NCBI GenBank assembly: GCA_003250395.1
Contig: QKGM01000012.1
Location: forward strand, 62,001 to 126,000
Length of the DNA stretch: 64,000 nucleotides
Direction: 5' to 3'
Source of the DNA: Bacteroidota bacterium
GTDB taxonomy: Bacteria > Bacteroidota > Bacteroidia > Bacteroidales > TTA-H9
The translations under genes were made by a program, and so were the position numbers. This document shows positions 36,635 to 44,942 of the stretch, one piece after another (within the stretch, counting starts at the first letter, position 1; each line of letters opens with the position of its first letter). Under the pieces are notes generated by a model, which saw only the letters and a program-made list of their open reading frames with translations, had not been told where the DNA came from and ran no database searches.

Positions 36635-38613
36635 TGCACAAGATAAAGCAAATCACTCTTCAAAATTTCAAGTTCTTTTATGGGAATGTTCCCATAAATT
36701 TCGACCGTAAGCATGTGCTTATTTATGGTGAAAATGGTAGCGGTAAAAGTTCAATACATTGGGCTATATATACTTTTTTGCAAAGTGTATTTAAACAAGA
36801 TGTAAAACAGGTTCAAAAATATTTTCAGCCAATAACAAGGCATGAAGAAAGTATAAAAAACCGTTATGCATCAGACACAGAAGATGCTTTTATTGAAATT
36901 ACTTTTGTGGATGAGAGCGAAGATATCAGAACTAAAAAGATTTCAAATACAACCGTCAACACTCGTCCTCAAACTGACCGATTTGTTGAGCAGATAACTC
37001 TTTCAAGCGATTTAATTGATTACAAATCAATATTTAATATCTACAACTATACCAATAAAGACAGGGTTAAACTTTTCGGTTACATTGAAAAAAATCTGAT
37101 GCCTTTCATAAAATTGCAGAATCCAATTTCAGACAATGCAGGAAATCCAATTTCGCAAAACCTAGAAGTTTGTTGGAATTATTTGAAAAAAGGCCTTGCC
37201 CCTTATCCTGGCATCTATGACCAAACCTACCATAATTTTCAAGCATCAATTGCTCAATTTAATACCGATTTTAAATTCTATTTGGAATCAATTGCTGTTC
37301 GTGCAAATGAATATCTGAAAGAGAAATTCAAAGAAAAATTTGAAATATCATTCGAATATCAGGATTGCACATACAACGATTTCAATAGTTACAATAAAGG
37401 TCGAAACAAAAGAACTATTGCACCTGAAATATATTTAACAGCAAGGCTATTTGACACAAATCTAACTGATGACACAAATAAAGTTCAACGTGTTCATTCT
37501 TTCTTAAATGAAGCCAGACTTTCTTCGATTGCTTTAGCCATTCGGATGGCAATTTTGAAAGAGAAATATGTAAAGTCGTCTCCAAAAATACTTGTTTTGG
37601 ACGATTTGCTATTAAGCCTTGATATGGGCAATAGAGAGGCTGTTTTAAACATCGTTTTAGATGAATATTTAGAAGATTATCAGTTAATTGTTTTGACTCA
37701 TGACCGTAGCTTTTTCCAAACAGTATTGAGTTATATAAAAACAGATTATGCTAAAAAACTAAAAAGCACAGGAGAAACGAACACCGATAAGTTATCAAAT
37801 GCTTTTAAAGAACACTGGAAAGTTCTTGAAATGTATGAATCCACTTTACCTGACGGTAAAAACATTCCTGCAATTGTAGAACATCAATCACATATTCAAA
37901 AAGCACTACATTATTTTACTGACAAAGATTGCATTGACTATAATGCTTGTGGTAATAATTTACGAGCAGCCTTGGAGGAGTTTTTCAGGGAATTCATACC
38001 CAAAGAATTTCTGAGGGATAATAGTGGTAATCTAATAGAAAAGAATTCGTTAATGCTAAATCCTTTGACTGAAAAATGTATGGATTATTTTAATCATATT
38101 GGATTTAATACTCAGTATCTTGATAAAATAAACAGATACAGGGAACGTACATTAAATCAAACTTCGCATTACAATCCACTGTCAAATTACTTTAAAAAAG
38201 AACTTCAAGAAACATTCGAAATACTAAACGAATTAAAAAAGTATCGGACAGATTCTGTAGTAAAAACAGATGAATTATTACAATTCTCAGTTGAAAGTCC
38301 GAGTGGTAAACAGTTCTTGTACACTTTTAAACCTCTTGATGATATTAGACTTTATAAAGAACCTTTAAATGGTAGTACATCATTCTATTGTAATAAGGAC
38401 AAAAGAATCTATGCATTGGTAGGATTTACAGAAAACGATAATTCACAATTGATAAGTTACTCAACAAAATCAATGACTTTAAGTGATTTCTATAATGAAA
38501 CAATTGATGGTTTAGAAAAGAAAATTAAAGAAACATGCACTAAAGCACCAGATATTTATGATGTTATAAAAACAGTGGACGGGAAAACCTTGAATGAATT
38601 AAAAACTTATTAG
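36634..38613 (+). CDS. SMC/RecF-like AAA ATPase (Hma-like defence operon)
   Basis: A 659-residue ABC-type ATPase. Walker A is GENGSGKSS (32-40), a signature-like region LNEARLSSIALAIRMA follows, Walker B is LVLDD (320-324) and the H-loop is LTHD (His356). The Walker B acid is Asp where most relatives have Glu. Between Walker A and the signature lies a region of about 240 residues, shorter than an SMC coiled coil. The C-terminal 280 residues are unassigned. Such ATPases act as sensors or DNA-bound switches in several defence systems. It is the last gene of the operon and is followed within 15 bases by inverted repeat B. Confidence 0.85.
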   Translation: MHKIKQITLQNFKFFYGNVPINFDRKHVLIYGENGSGKSSIHWAIYTFLQSVFKQDVKQVQKYFQPITRHEESIKNRYASDTEDAFIEITFVDESEDIRTKKISNTTVNTRPQTDRFVEQITLSSDLIDYKSIFNIYNYTNKDRVKLFGYIEKNLMPFIKLQNPISDNAGNPISQNLEVCWNYLKKGLAPYPGIYDQTYHNFQASIAQFNTDFKFYLESIAVRANEYLKEKFKEKFEISFEYQDCTYNDFNSYNKGRNKRTIAPEIYLTARLFDTNLTDDTNKVQRVHSFLNEARLSSIALAIRMAILKEKYVKSSPKILVLDDLLLSLDMGNREAVLNIVLDEYLEDYQLIVLTHDRSFFQTVLSYIKTDYAKKLKSTGETNTDKLSNAFKEHWKVLEMYESTLPDGKNIPAIVEHQSHIQKALHYFTDKDCIDYNACGNNLRAALEEFFREFIPKEFLRDNSGNLIEKNSLMLNPLTEKCMDYFNHIGFNTQYLDKINRYRERTLNQTSHYNPLSNYFKKELQETFEILNELKKYRTDSVVKTDELLQFSVESPSGKQFLYTFKPLDDIRLYKEPLNGSTSFYCNKDKRIYALVGFTENDNSQLISYSTKSMTLSDFYNETIDGLEKKIKETCTKAPDIYDVIKTVDGKTLNELKTY

Positions 38614-38628
38614 CCTACGCTTCGCAGT

Positions 38629-38690
38629 CATACACATTGCCAAGTCGCTCAAAAAAGCCGCCACACGCCCAAAACTTGTCAAAGTGTATG
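38629..38690. repeat. Imperfect inverted repeat B, right of the defence operon
   Basis: Arms CATACACATTGCCAAGT (38629-38645) and ACTTGTCAAAGTGTATG (38674-38690) pair at 15 of 17 positions over a 28-base spacer. Design and core sequence (ACACATTGnCAAG ... CTTGnCAAAG) match repeat A on the other side of the operon. It may be a mobility-related site or a shared terminator-like structure; no T-run follows. Confidence 0.65.
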
Positions 38691-38787
38691 CCTGCCCAAA
38701 AGCACGGACTACCGACTCTGAAAACAAAAATTAGTGCATAATTGAAATGTAGGTGATTGAAAATGAATAAAGGCCAGTTGGTAACAC

Positions 38788-38897
38788 GGTATATAAAACA
38801 TTTGGCGGATAGTGCTAATTTTAAGAGCAGTACATTTAACAAACATTGTAACAGTTTGATAGGAAATCGCTTTGAAATGCCAAACGTTTCATATACC
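38788..38897. repeat. attC-like inverted repeat C upstream of the SAM methyltransferase
   Basis: Arms GGTATATAAAACATTTGGC (38788-38806) and GCCAAACGTTTCATATACC (38879-38897) pair at 17 of 19 positions around a 72-base spacer. AAC (38783-38785) and GTT (38903-38905) bracket the pair, as R boxes do in attC sites, but they do not fully match RYYYAAC/GTTRRRY. The 61-codon ORF across this stretch is rejected as a by-product. Confidence 0.55.
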
Positions 38898-38953
38898 CAT
38901 CCGTTGATGGCAAGCATAAGAGTGAGACACATAGTAATTTAACGAGAAATAAT

Positions 38954-39589
38954 ATGACAGAATTTTGGGAGACAAGTTTTAGAGATAAACAAGAAATGTG
39001 GGGATGGGAACCTGCTGACTCTGCTATTGAAACGCTAGAATTATTTAATAAATACGAATTAAATAAAATCCTGATTCCTGGATTCGGTTATGGTAGAAAT
39101 GCCAGGATTTTTACTGACAATGGATTTAAGGTAACTGGTATTGAGATTTCTGAAACGGCAATTGACATAGCACAAAAACACTTTGGAGATAGGATAAAAG
39201 TATACCACGGTTCAGTTGGTTCAATGCCATTTGATCAGGAATTATATGATGGTATTTTCAGTTATGCTTTAATCCATTTATTAAGCGCACCAGAACGGGC
39301 AAAACTAATTGAAGATTGTTATAATCAGCTTAAACCTAATGGATACATGGTTTTTGTATCCATTTCAAAAAAGGATTTTAGATATGGACAAGGAAAAGAA
39401 GTAATCAAAGACACATTTGAAACTTGGCCGGGCGTTACTTTATTCTTTTATGACTTAGACTCAATTAAAGCAGATTTTGGCAATTATGGTTTGATAGATG
39501 CCGAAGTAATTAATGAACCAAAAATTGTTATAAGAGATAAACCCTCACAACGATTTTGGTATATAATATGCAAGAAACAAATTAATTAA
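38954..39589 (+). CDS. Class I SAM-dependent methyltransferase (thiopurine/TehB-like)
   Basis: A 211-residue single-domain methyltransferase. Motif I is ILIPGFGYGRNA (about 36-47), followed by VTGIEISETAIDIA (motif II) and LYDGIFSYALIHLL (motif IV). The opening MTEFWETSFRDKQEMWGWEPAD recalls small-molecule methylases of the TPMT/TehB group. Substrate unknown. It stands alone between attC-like repeat C and a lipoprotein gene, in the AT-rich island, and may be an independently acquired single-gene unit. Confidence 0.75.
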   Translation: MTEFWETSFRDKQEMWGWEPADSAIETLELFNKYELNKILIPGFGYGRNARIFTDNGFKVTGIEISETAIDIAQKHFGDRIKVYHGSVGSMPFDQELYDGIFSYALIHLLSAPERAKLIEDCYNQLKPNGYMVFVSISKKDFRYGQGKEVIKDTFETWPGVTLFFYDLDSIKADFGNYGLIDAEVINEPKIVIRDKPSQRFWYIICKKQIN

Positions 39590-39736
39590 AATGCCTGGTG
39601 TTAATAAATACTGTGTGTCAATTGCTATTTCCGTACTGACAACACACCATATAGCACTCAACAGCAGCAGTACAGCTTGACAGGAAAACCGCTCGAAGTC
39701 GGCAACTGCATATAATTCTGAATGTTAACTACAATT

Positions 39737-40924
39737 ATGAAAACGAGAGTAACTATAGTATTGATAACAGTATTCCTGTTTAGTTGTAATCTGGATACGG
39801 AAAAACATCAGGACAATTTATCTTCGTTACTTAATGGTGAATGGATATTCTATCCTGAAAAAACGAATGAATTTTTACCTCCTCCTCCGACTGCCTTTCC
39901 TCCACTTGCCTTCGGATTCTGCGATGATAAAATTGAATTTCTTAATGGTTTTACAAAGCTCAAAATTGATACTATAACCTGGGAAAGATCAATTATCAAT
40001 AAAGGAAGCATCACCACCTATGAAATAAGGGAAGATAGCATATTTATTAACAGCCCGTTTGACGGGAAGTGGGAATTCAAATGGAAACTCATTGCTATAC
40101 ATCCAGATACATTGATTTTAGCGGAAAATGATACAATGATTTTTAAAATGGTACGGTTAAAATATAACCAGGACACCTTACCATCATTCGATCAAATTGT
40201 ATATTCTCGCTCTGGTTGTTACGGTTACTGTCCTATTCTCGATATTGCGGTGAGTAGTGATAATAAGGTTTACGTTCAAGGTGAAGGTTATGTAGATTCG
40301 CTTGGATTTTTCAGTGCTACGATTGATAGTTGCCTTACAAATTTCATCTTTAGTAAATTTAGAAAAGCCGATGTACTAAATTTGGATGATGAATACTCAT
40401 TCGGGCCTACTGATAATGAAGCTATAACAACTACCTATATAAAAAACGGGAAAATTGTAAAAACAATTGTTGATTACGGTAAATTCAGTACAATTGAGCT
40501 ATTGTGGGCATATACAGCAATAGAAAATGTTCTAACCAAGGCAGATTGGAATCGGATCCCTTATGATGAACCATTTTATCCGAAATTACATTACTACACT
40601 TTTTACAAGGATTCATTAATTCTTGTACTGGAAAAATCCGAAAGTTTTTATTTATGGACTGAACTTCGAAAGGCTAACCTGTGCGAAAAGAAATTCCTTC
40701 CTAAGTATAACGTGTGGTTTAGTGGCAATTATATTTATTGGGGACCTGACCCAAATGAAAAAAGAATTCATAAAAATAAAATACACGAAATAAAATCAGA
40801 TGGACGTTTTTTCACCTTTCAATATGAAAATGGAGATTCTGTCACTTATGATATAGGATATAATTTCATTGACAGAAACTTTACTGAAGACGATTTTAAA
40901 ATTAAAACAGAATATGACTTCTAA
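39737..40924 (+). CDS. DUF6438-type lipoprotein
   Basis: A 395-residue lipoprotein: MKTRVTIVLITVFLFSCN places the lipid Cys in FLFSC, which is why I start here rather than five codons earlier. The central segment YSRSGCYGYCPILDIAVSSDNKVYVQGEGYV matches the DUF6438 pattern (CxGxCP followed by a short beta hairpin). The N-terminal 120 residues resemble a lipocalin-like META/DUF domain describing text-like beta strands (NGEWIFYPE). Function is unknown; location is probably the outer or inner membrane leaflet. It lies in the AT-rich island. Confidence 0.65.
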   Translation: MKTRVTIVLITVFLFSCNLDTEKHQDNLSSLLNGEWIFYPEKTNEFLPPPPTAFPPLAFGFCDDKIEFLNGFTKLKIDTITWERSIINKGSITTYEIREDSIFINSPFDGKWEFKWKLIAIHPDTLILAENDTMIFKMVRLKYNQDTLPSFDQIVYSRSGCYGYCPILDIAVSSDNKVYVQGEGYVDSLGFFSATIDSCLTNFIFSKFRKADVLNLDDEYSFGPTDNEAITTTYIKNGKIVKTIVDYGKFSTIELLWAYTAIENVLTKADWNRIPYDEPFYPKLHYYTFYKDSLILVLEKSESFYLWTELRKANLCEKKFLPKYNVWFSGNYIYWGPDPNEKRIHKNKIHEIKSDGRFFTFQYENGDSVTYDIGYNFIDRNFTEDDFKIKTEYDF

Positions 40925-41011
40925 ATAACAGCAGTAAACGCAGTACCTGTTACAGGGCGGGGTTTTGCGGTTTAAAAGGCTGTGTGTAAGATTATCTATT
41001 TAATTTTACGA

Positions 41012-41202
41012 CATGAAAATGATCAAATGAATTATGGCTCGTTATATAAAGCAGAGATAGTCCGTGAGGCGAACAAGGGGGTTAGAACCGTTTCAGAGAT
41101 TTTATAAGAACGTGAACTTCTTCCTGTTCCAGTAATAAAATGGAAAAGGAGTTCCTCAGGCATATTTCCAATGTTTCTGATGGAATATGGAAGTACGAAT
41201 AA
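41012..41202 (+). pseudogene. Decayed IS3-family transposase OrfA remnant 1
   Basis: In shifting frames the stretch reads MNYGSLYKAEIVREANKGVRTVSEIL, a stop, and then WKR-/MEKEFLRHISNVSDGIWKYE. Both parts match the IS3 OrfA pattern (FKAEVVLEALKG...TVSEIA and WKKEFLENAS). It is broken by stops and a frameshift, and no OrfB is present. The first 58 bases recur at 43699-43756 with 48 of 58 identical positions. The remaining bases from 40925 to 41394 show nothing else. Confidence 0.6.
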
Positions 41203-41394
41203 GAACGTGGTATCATGCATTATAGTTAAAGAAAAGAATTGACCGCAAGAACTATTACAATTGAAAATCCTTAACTTTGCTAAGTAATAATCAGGAAGTA
41301 TCAAACCTGCTCTATTTGTTTAGTTTTATATAATTGTACCATTAATGATTGATATACACGTCTCTACATTCCTTCTCTTAATATTTTCAGCTGT

Positions 41395-42696
41395 ATGAAA
41401 AATAGTTTTATTTTCAAAGTGTTTCAGATTATATGCTTCGGTTTGTGTATACTAGATTGTAATGGCCAGGATTCCATATTCTCTATTCCATTAAAATTTA
41501 GTGAACCTCAGCCTGGATGTAATAATATTAATCTTTCCGCCATACAAAAGATAACCAATAGCACAGATTTTGTGGTTCCTCAGGTTCAATCTGAATATTT
41601 AGTTGGATATGTAAAAATAAACCCGTATCAACACTATTATGATGATCGGAATTCAAGTCCATCAATGCGCAACAAATATTTAAAATGGGTTAAGAAGAAT
41701 AATATTGATACATCTCAATTTGTTCTGAACTATCTGTCAAGTAATAAGATTTATATATATGTTAGTTTATATAATAAGATTAAGACTGTCATTATAGATA
41801 CAGATTCTGATAGCTCTTTTTGTGATGAAACAGTTTTCGAGTACGATATGCGAGAGGGTACAACTACAAACGCGGAGAACCTGAAAATTATTAATACAGA
41901 CATAGGGATTCCGGTCGATTCGTCTGGTATTCTTGTTCGAAAAAAAATTAATATCAGTATTCTGGTAAATTATTATGATGAAGCCGATAAAGGAGGTTTC
42001 AATGATTCTCTGCAGTGTTCAATCTTCCCAAATCTTACAGGTAATGGCTATTTCCTTTTACCTGATACCGTTTCTTTTTCATTATATTGTCAAAACTTCA
42101 ATCAGTTTTATCAAAACGATAAGCTGAATGGTGTTTTTTGGATTTCAAATCCCGATCTCCACTATAAGAGAACAGTGTTGAAATATGGTAGGGAATTTCA
42201 GATAGGACACAATAAGTATTCATTATTAAAATACAATCCGCATAATCAACTATTGTTTTTTAAAGTTAGGAAAGTTGATAGTATTGGTATAACTCCTGGT
42301 AATTATTTTCCAAAATCTGCCGGTTTAGATACTCTTAATGGTCTTTCCGTTGTTTTTTTCACGGGTTCGTGGTGTGTACCTTGTAAAGCAGTACTCGATA
42401 GTTTGCTTATTTTGCACAAACTGAGACCGGATATCAAAATATATTCTATAAATAAAGAATATGACACAACAGAATTTCTTAATTATCTAAATATTAATCG
42501 TATTGACTGGCCGGTTATTTATGATGGAAAAACAACTGATAAGACTTTTTATTATTTTGCAAAGTATGAAATAACTGGTGTCCCTGAATTGTTTTTACTA
42601 AACTCACAAAGAAGAATTCTTCGTAAAGAAACTAATCGCGGTGATTGTATTGATCTTATTGAAGAATTGAAGAAAGGAACTTTTGATGGGCTATAG
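41395..42696 (+). CDS. Thioredoxin-like (TlpA-type) protein
   Basis: A 433-residue exported protein. The N-terminus is hydrophobic with a possible lipobox (CILDC, Cys22). The first 300 residues are beta-rich and unassigned. The C-terminal thioredoxin fold carries the redox pair Cys327 and Cys330 in GSWCVPCK and the cis-Pro in ITGVPELFLL. It should act as a thiol-disulfide oxidoreductase in the periplasm. A truncated C39-peptidase exporter follows at once; TlpA-like proteins commonly sit in Bacteroidota double-glycine peptide export clusters, so this is probably a survivor of such a cluster. Confidence 0.72.
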   Translation: MKNSFIFKVFQIICFGLCILDCNGQDSIFSIPLKFSEPQPGCNNINLSAIQKITNSTDFVVPQVQSEYLVGYVKINPYQHYYDDRNSSPSMRNKYLKWVKKNNIDTSQFVLNYLSSNKIYIYVSLYNKIKTVIIDTDSDSSFCDETVFEYDMREGTTTNAENLKIINTDIGIPVDSSGILVRKKINISILVNYYDEADKGGFNDSLQCSIFPNLTGNGYFLLPDTVSFSLYCQNFNQFYQNDKLNGVFWISNPDLHYKRTVLKYGREFQIGHNKYSLLKYNPHNQLLFFKVRKVDSIGITPGNYFPKSAGLDTLNGLSVVFFTGSWCVPCKAVLDSLLILHKLRPDIKIYSINKEYDTTEFLNYLNINRIDWPVIYDGKTTDKTFYYFAKYEITGVPELFLLNSQRRILRKETNRGDCIDLIEELKKGTFDGL

Positions 42697-42766
42697 TTGC
42701 TTTTGTTAATTGAAAATCATTTCAAATAGTTCTTATTCCTTTTTATTGTTGAAACATTTAATATCA

Positions 42767-42964
42767 ATGCCTTTAGTTTTCCACCTCTACTTCCATGATT
42801 GCGGCTCTACCTGTCTGCGTATGATTGCCAGGCATTACGGCAAATCATATAGCTTGCAGAATTTGCGAAAGTTATGCTTTATTAATCGTGATTTGGTATC
42901 GTTGCCGGGTATAAGCAAGGCGGCCGGAAAGAGAGGTAGTATAATAGTTCCTGTACTATATTGA
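42767..42964 (+). pseudogene. Truncated C39-peptidase domain of a bacteriocin ABC exporter
   Basis: HDCGSTCLRMIARHYGKSYSLQNLRKLCFINRDLVSLPGISKAA is the start of a C39 peptidase domain (catalytic Cys in DCGSTC; consensus DCGPTCLRMIAKHYGK). The frame then runs into unrelated residues and stops after 65 codons. The catalytic His/Asp region, membrane part and ATPase of the usual 700-residue exporter are missing. It is a fragment of a double-glycine peptide exporter. Confidence 0.75.
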
Positions 42965-42984
42965 AATAAAAGAAAACCGAAATA

Positions 42985-43656
42985 ATGAAAAGATTAGAAT
43001 TATTAATCACAATCTGGTTTGTCCAGTTGTTAAATATTTCGTTTGGACAAAATGATGCCCTGAGTAATAAATAACTTTCCATTGGCAGCAGACTGCTGGA
43101 ATTTGTTTTGGGAATTCAGTTAAATACAACGGATTAAGATTAAATCTTTGGGATAGTAAATTGAATGAGGAATCTGAAATATATGAGAGAATTAATGGAA
43201 TGAACATATCCTTTTCATTGGAAAGCGAAATTACAAATGGAATTCAGGTTGCCGCACTGGTTTCTCATTCTGTTGAAATTAGTGGAATTTCAATTGCAAG
43301 TATCAGACACAATGCAGAAAAGATAAATGGATTCGCTGCAAGTTATGGAATAGTTAGTGATACTTTGAATGGAATGGTGGTTTTGTAGGTTTTGCAATCG
43401 GTGCTGAAGATCCGCAATTTCCTGAGAAAGTGATTAATGGACTTGCAGTAGGCCTATTGATAGTTGGAGCAGAAAAAGTGAGAGGGGTTTCAGTTAGTTG
43501 CGTCAAGTGTTATTCAAAAGAACATTTTGGCTTATCAGTTTCCCGCTTTATAAAAAAGACATAAATCTACATGGATTACAAATTGGTCTGTTAAACTATG
43601 CAGGAAACAATCCAAAATTGTTAAGATGGTTGCCATTGATCAATTTTCATTTGTAG
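42985..43656 (+). pseudogene. Frameshifted surface-repeat protein gene
   Basis: Reading through several frames gives a signal peptide (MKRLELLITIWFVQLLNISFGQ), then NLWDSKLNEESEIYERINGMNISF, repeats such as INGLAVGLLIVGAEKVRGVSVS, and the ending HGLQIGLLNYAGNNPKLLRWLPLINFHL. Repeated (I/V)NG(L/I/V) units and the C-terminus match a family of Bacteroidota surface-repeat hypothetical proteins (LA_2272-like). At least three frame breaks or stops occur, so it is inactive. Confidence 0.68.
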
Positions 43657-43698
43657 AGGTGATTTACAAAACCGGACATCAAGGTAAAGTATAAGACC

Positions 43699-43756
43699 CA
43701 TGAAAATGATTAAACGAAATTCGGTTCTTTATTTTAAGCAGAGATAGTCCTTGAGG
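43699..43756 (+). pseudogene. Decayed IS3-family transposase OrfA remnant 2
   Basis: 58 bases with 48 identities to 41012-41069, in the same orientation. Correcting one frameshift and a stop gives MKMIKRN..GSLF-AEIVLEVNS, the beginning of an IS3-type OrfA. The two remnants bracket the thioredoxin gene and the broken exporter and surface-repeat genes. Confidence 0.55.
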
Positions 43757-43874
43757 TAAATTCAAAGGATTATTTAAAACGTTGGCAGTCGTTTGAATTA
43801 TCGCGGATTGTATTGTGTAACATTAAGGAGCGTTTTCGAATACCGATTATATAAATTTATATAATTTCACGAAC

Positions 43875-44717
43875 ATGAATATTATAGAGCTTCAGAACCT
43901 TTCAAACAAACCTGCTTTGTATGAGAGAGGGACTTCTGTTATGTGGACAGACCCGTACATTTCGAAACAATTGCTCGAACTTCATATAAACCCTGACCAC
44001 GATGTTGCAAGCAGAAGCAGGGCAAAGATTGAATTAGTATCTGGATGGATATCCGCAAGGCTTGACAAACCGAAAATGGAGATTCTGGACTTAGGATGTG
44101 GCCCGGGCCTTTACGCCGAATTACTGGCAGGAAAAGGTCATTCAGTGACAGGAATCGATTTTTCTGCTGCTTCAATTCAATATGCAACCAAACAGGCAAA
44201 CGAAAAGAAACTCGATATTAAATACTTAAACAAGAACTACCTGGACCTGGACTTCGATAACCAGTTCGATCTGGTAATGATGATTTATCTTGACTTTTGC
44301 GCGTTATTGCCGGAAGAAAGAGACAGGGTGCTGGAGAATATATACAGGGCACTGAAAAAGGGTGGGTTGTTTGTTTGTGATATTGTAAATGAAAAGAATC
44401 TTGATAAAAAGACGATTCCCCAATCATGGGAGATACAGGAGAAAGGATTTTGGAAGGACACTCCTTACCTGGCTTTGACAAACGGATATCATTATCCGGA
44501 GGCAAAGACATTGGCAAATCATCACATCGTGATTGGGGAGGATAACAGGGCAGATACCTACATTTTCTGGAACCATTATTACGAAAAAGATGATATGATC
44601 AGTATATTGGAACCGAAAGGATTTACCGGTATCACGAATTATGAAAATGTATTGCCCGAAAGCGAAGATTGCTGGAATGGGGAAAATGTTACCTTTTACG
44701 TCGCCCGAAAAGCGTAG
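43875..44717 (+). CDS. Class I SAM-dependent methyltransferase
   Basis: A 280-residue methyltransferase with motif I LDLGCGPGLYAELLAGKG (about 71-88), the acidic motif II VTGIDFSAASIQYA, and motif IV DFDNQFDLVMMIYLDF; the region KKGGLFVCDIVN follows. It is a Methyltransf_25-type domain with roughly 50 extra N-terminal residues and a C-terminal beta extension. The substrate cannot be inferred. Base composition is closer to the core genome than to the island on its left. It is convergent with the CPBP gene. Confidence 0.8.
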   Translation: MNIIELQNLSNKPALYERGTSVMWTDPYISKQLLELHINPDHDVASRSRAKIELVSGWISARLDKPKMEILDLGCGPGLYAELLAGKGHSVTGIDFSAASIQYATKQANEKKLDIKYLNKNYLDLDFDNQFDLVMMIYLDFCALLPEERDRVLENIYRALKKGGLFVCDIVNEKNLDKKTIPQSWEIQEKGFWKDTPYLALTNGYHYPEAKTLANHHIVIGEDNRADTYIFWNHYYEKDDMISILEPKGFTGITNYENVLPESEDCWNGENVTFYVARKA

Positions 44718-44942
44718 CGTAATAAGGCATTGTATCTTCTCTGCTGGGGGAATTGCCACCACATTCACTTATTACCCGGGAAAGCGGTCATGTTTTCAAG
44801 ATGGATATGGGTTTGATGTTGATATGGGCTTTCATTTGATGAGATTTTGTTCCTGTTTTCAGGCAGGTTGTCAGTTTATATAGGGTATCTCCGATCCTTT
44901 TACTCCGTTTTTATCTCCGGGCTGATAACCGGTTTTACAATG

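Noticed and set aside
38757-38942. 61-codon ORF between the ATPase and the SAM methyltransferase
   Set aside because: It lies almost wholly within inverted repeat C and has no family features.
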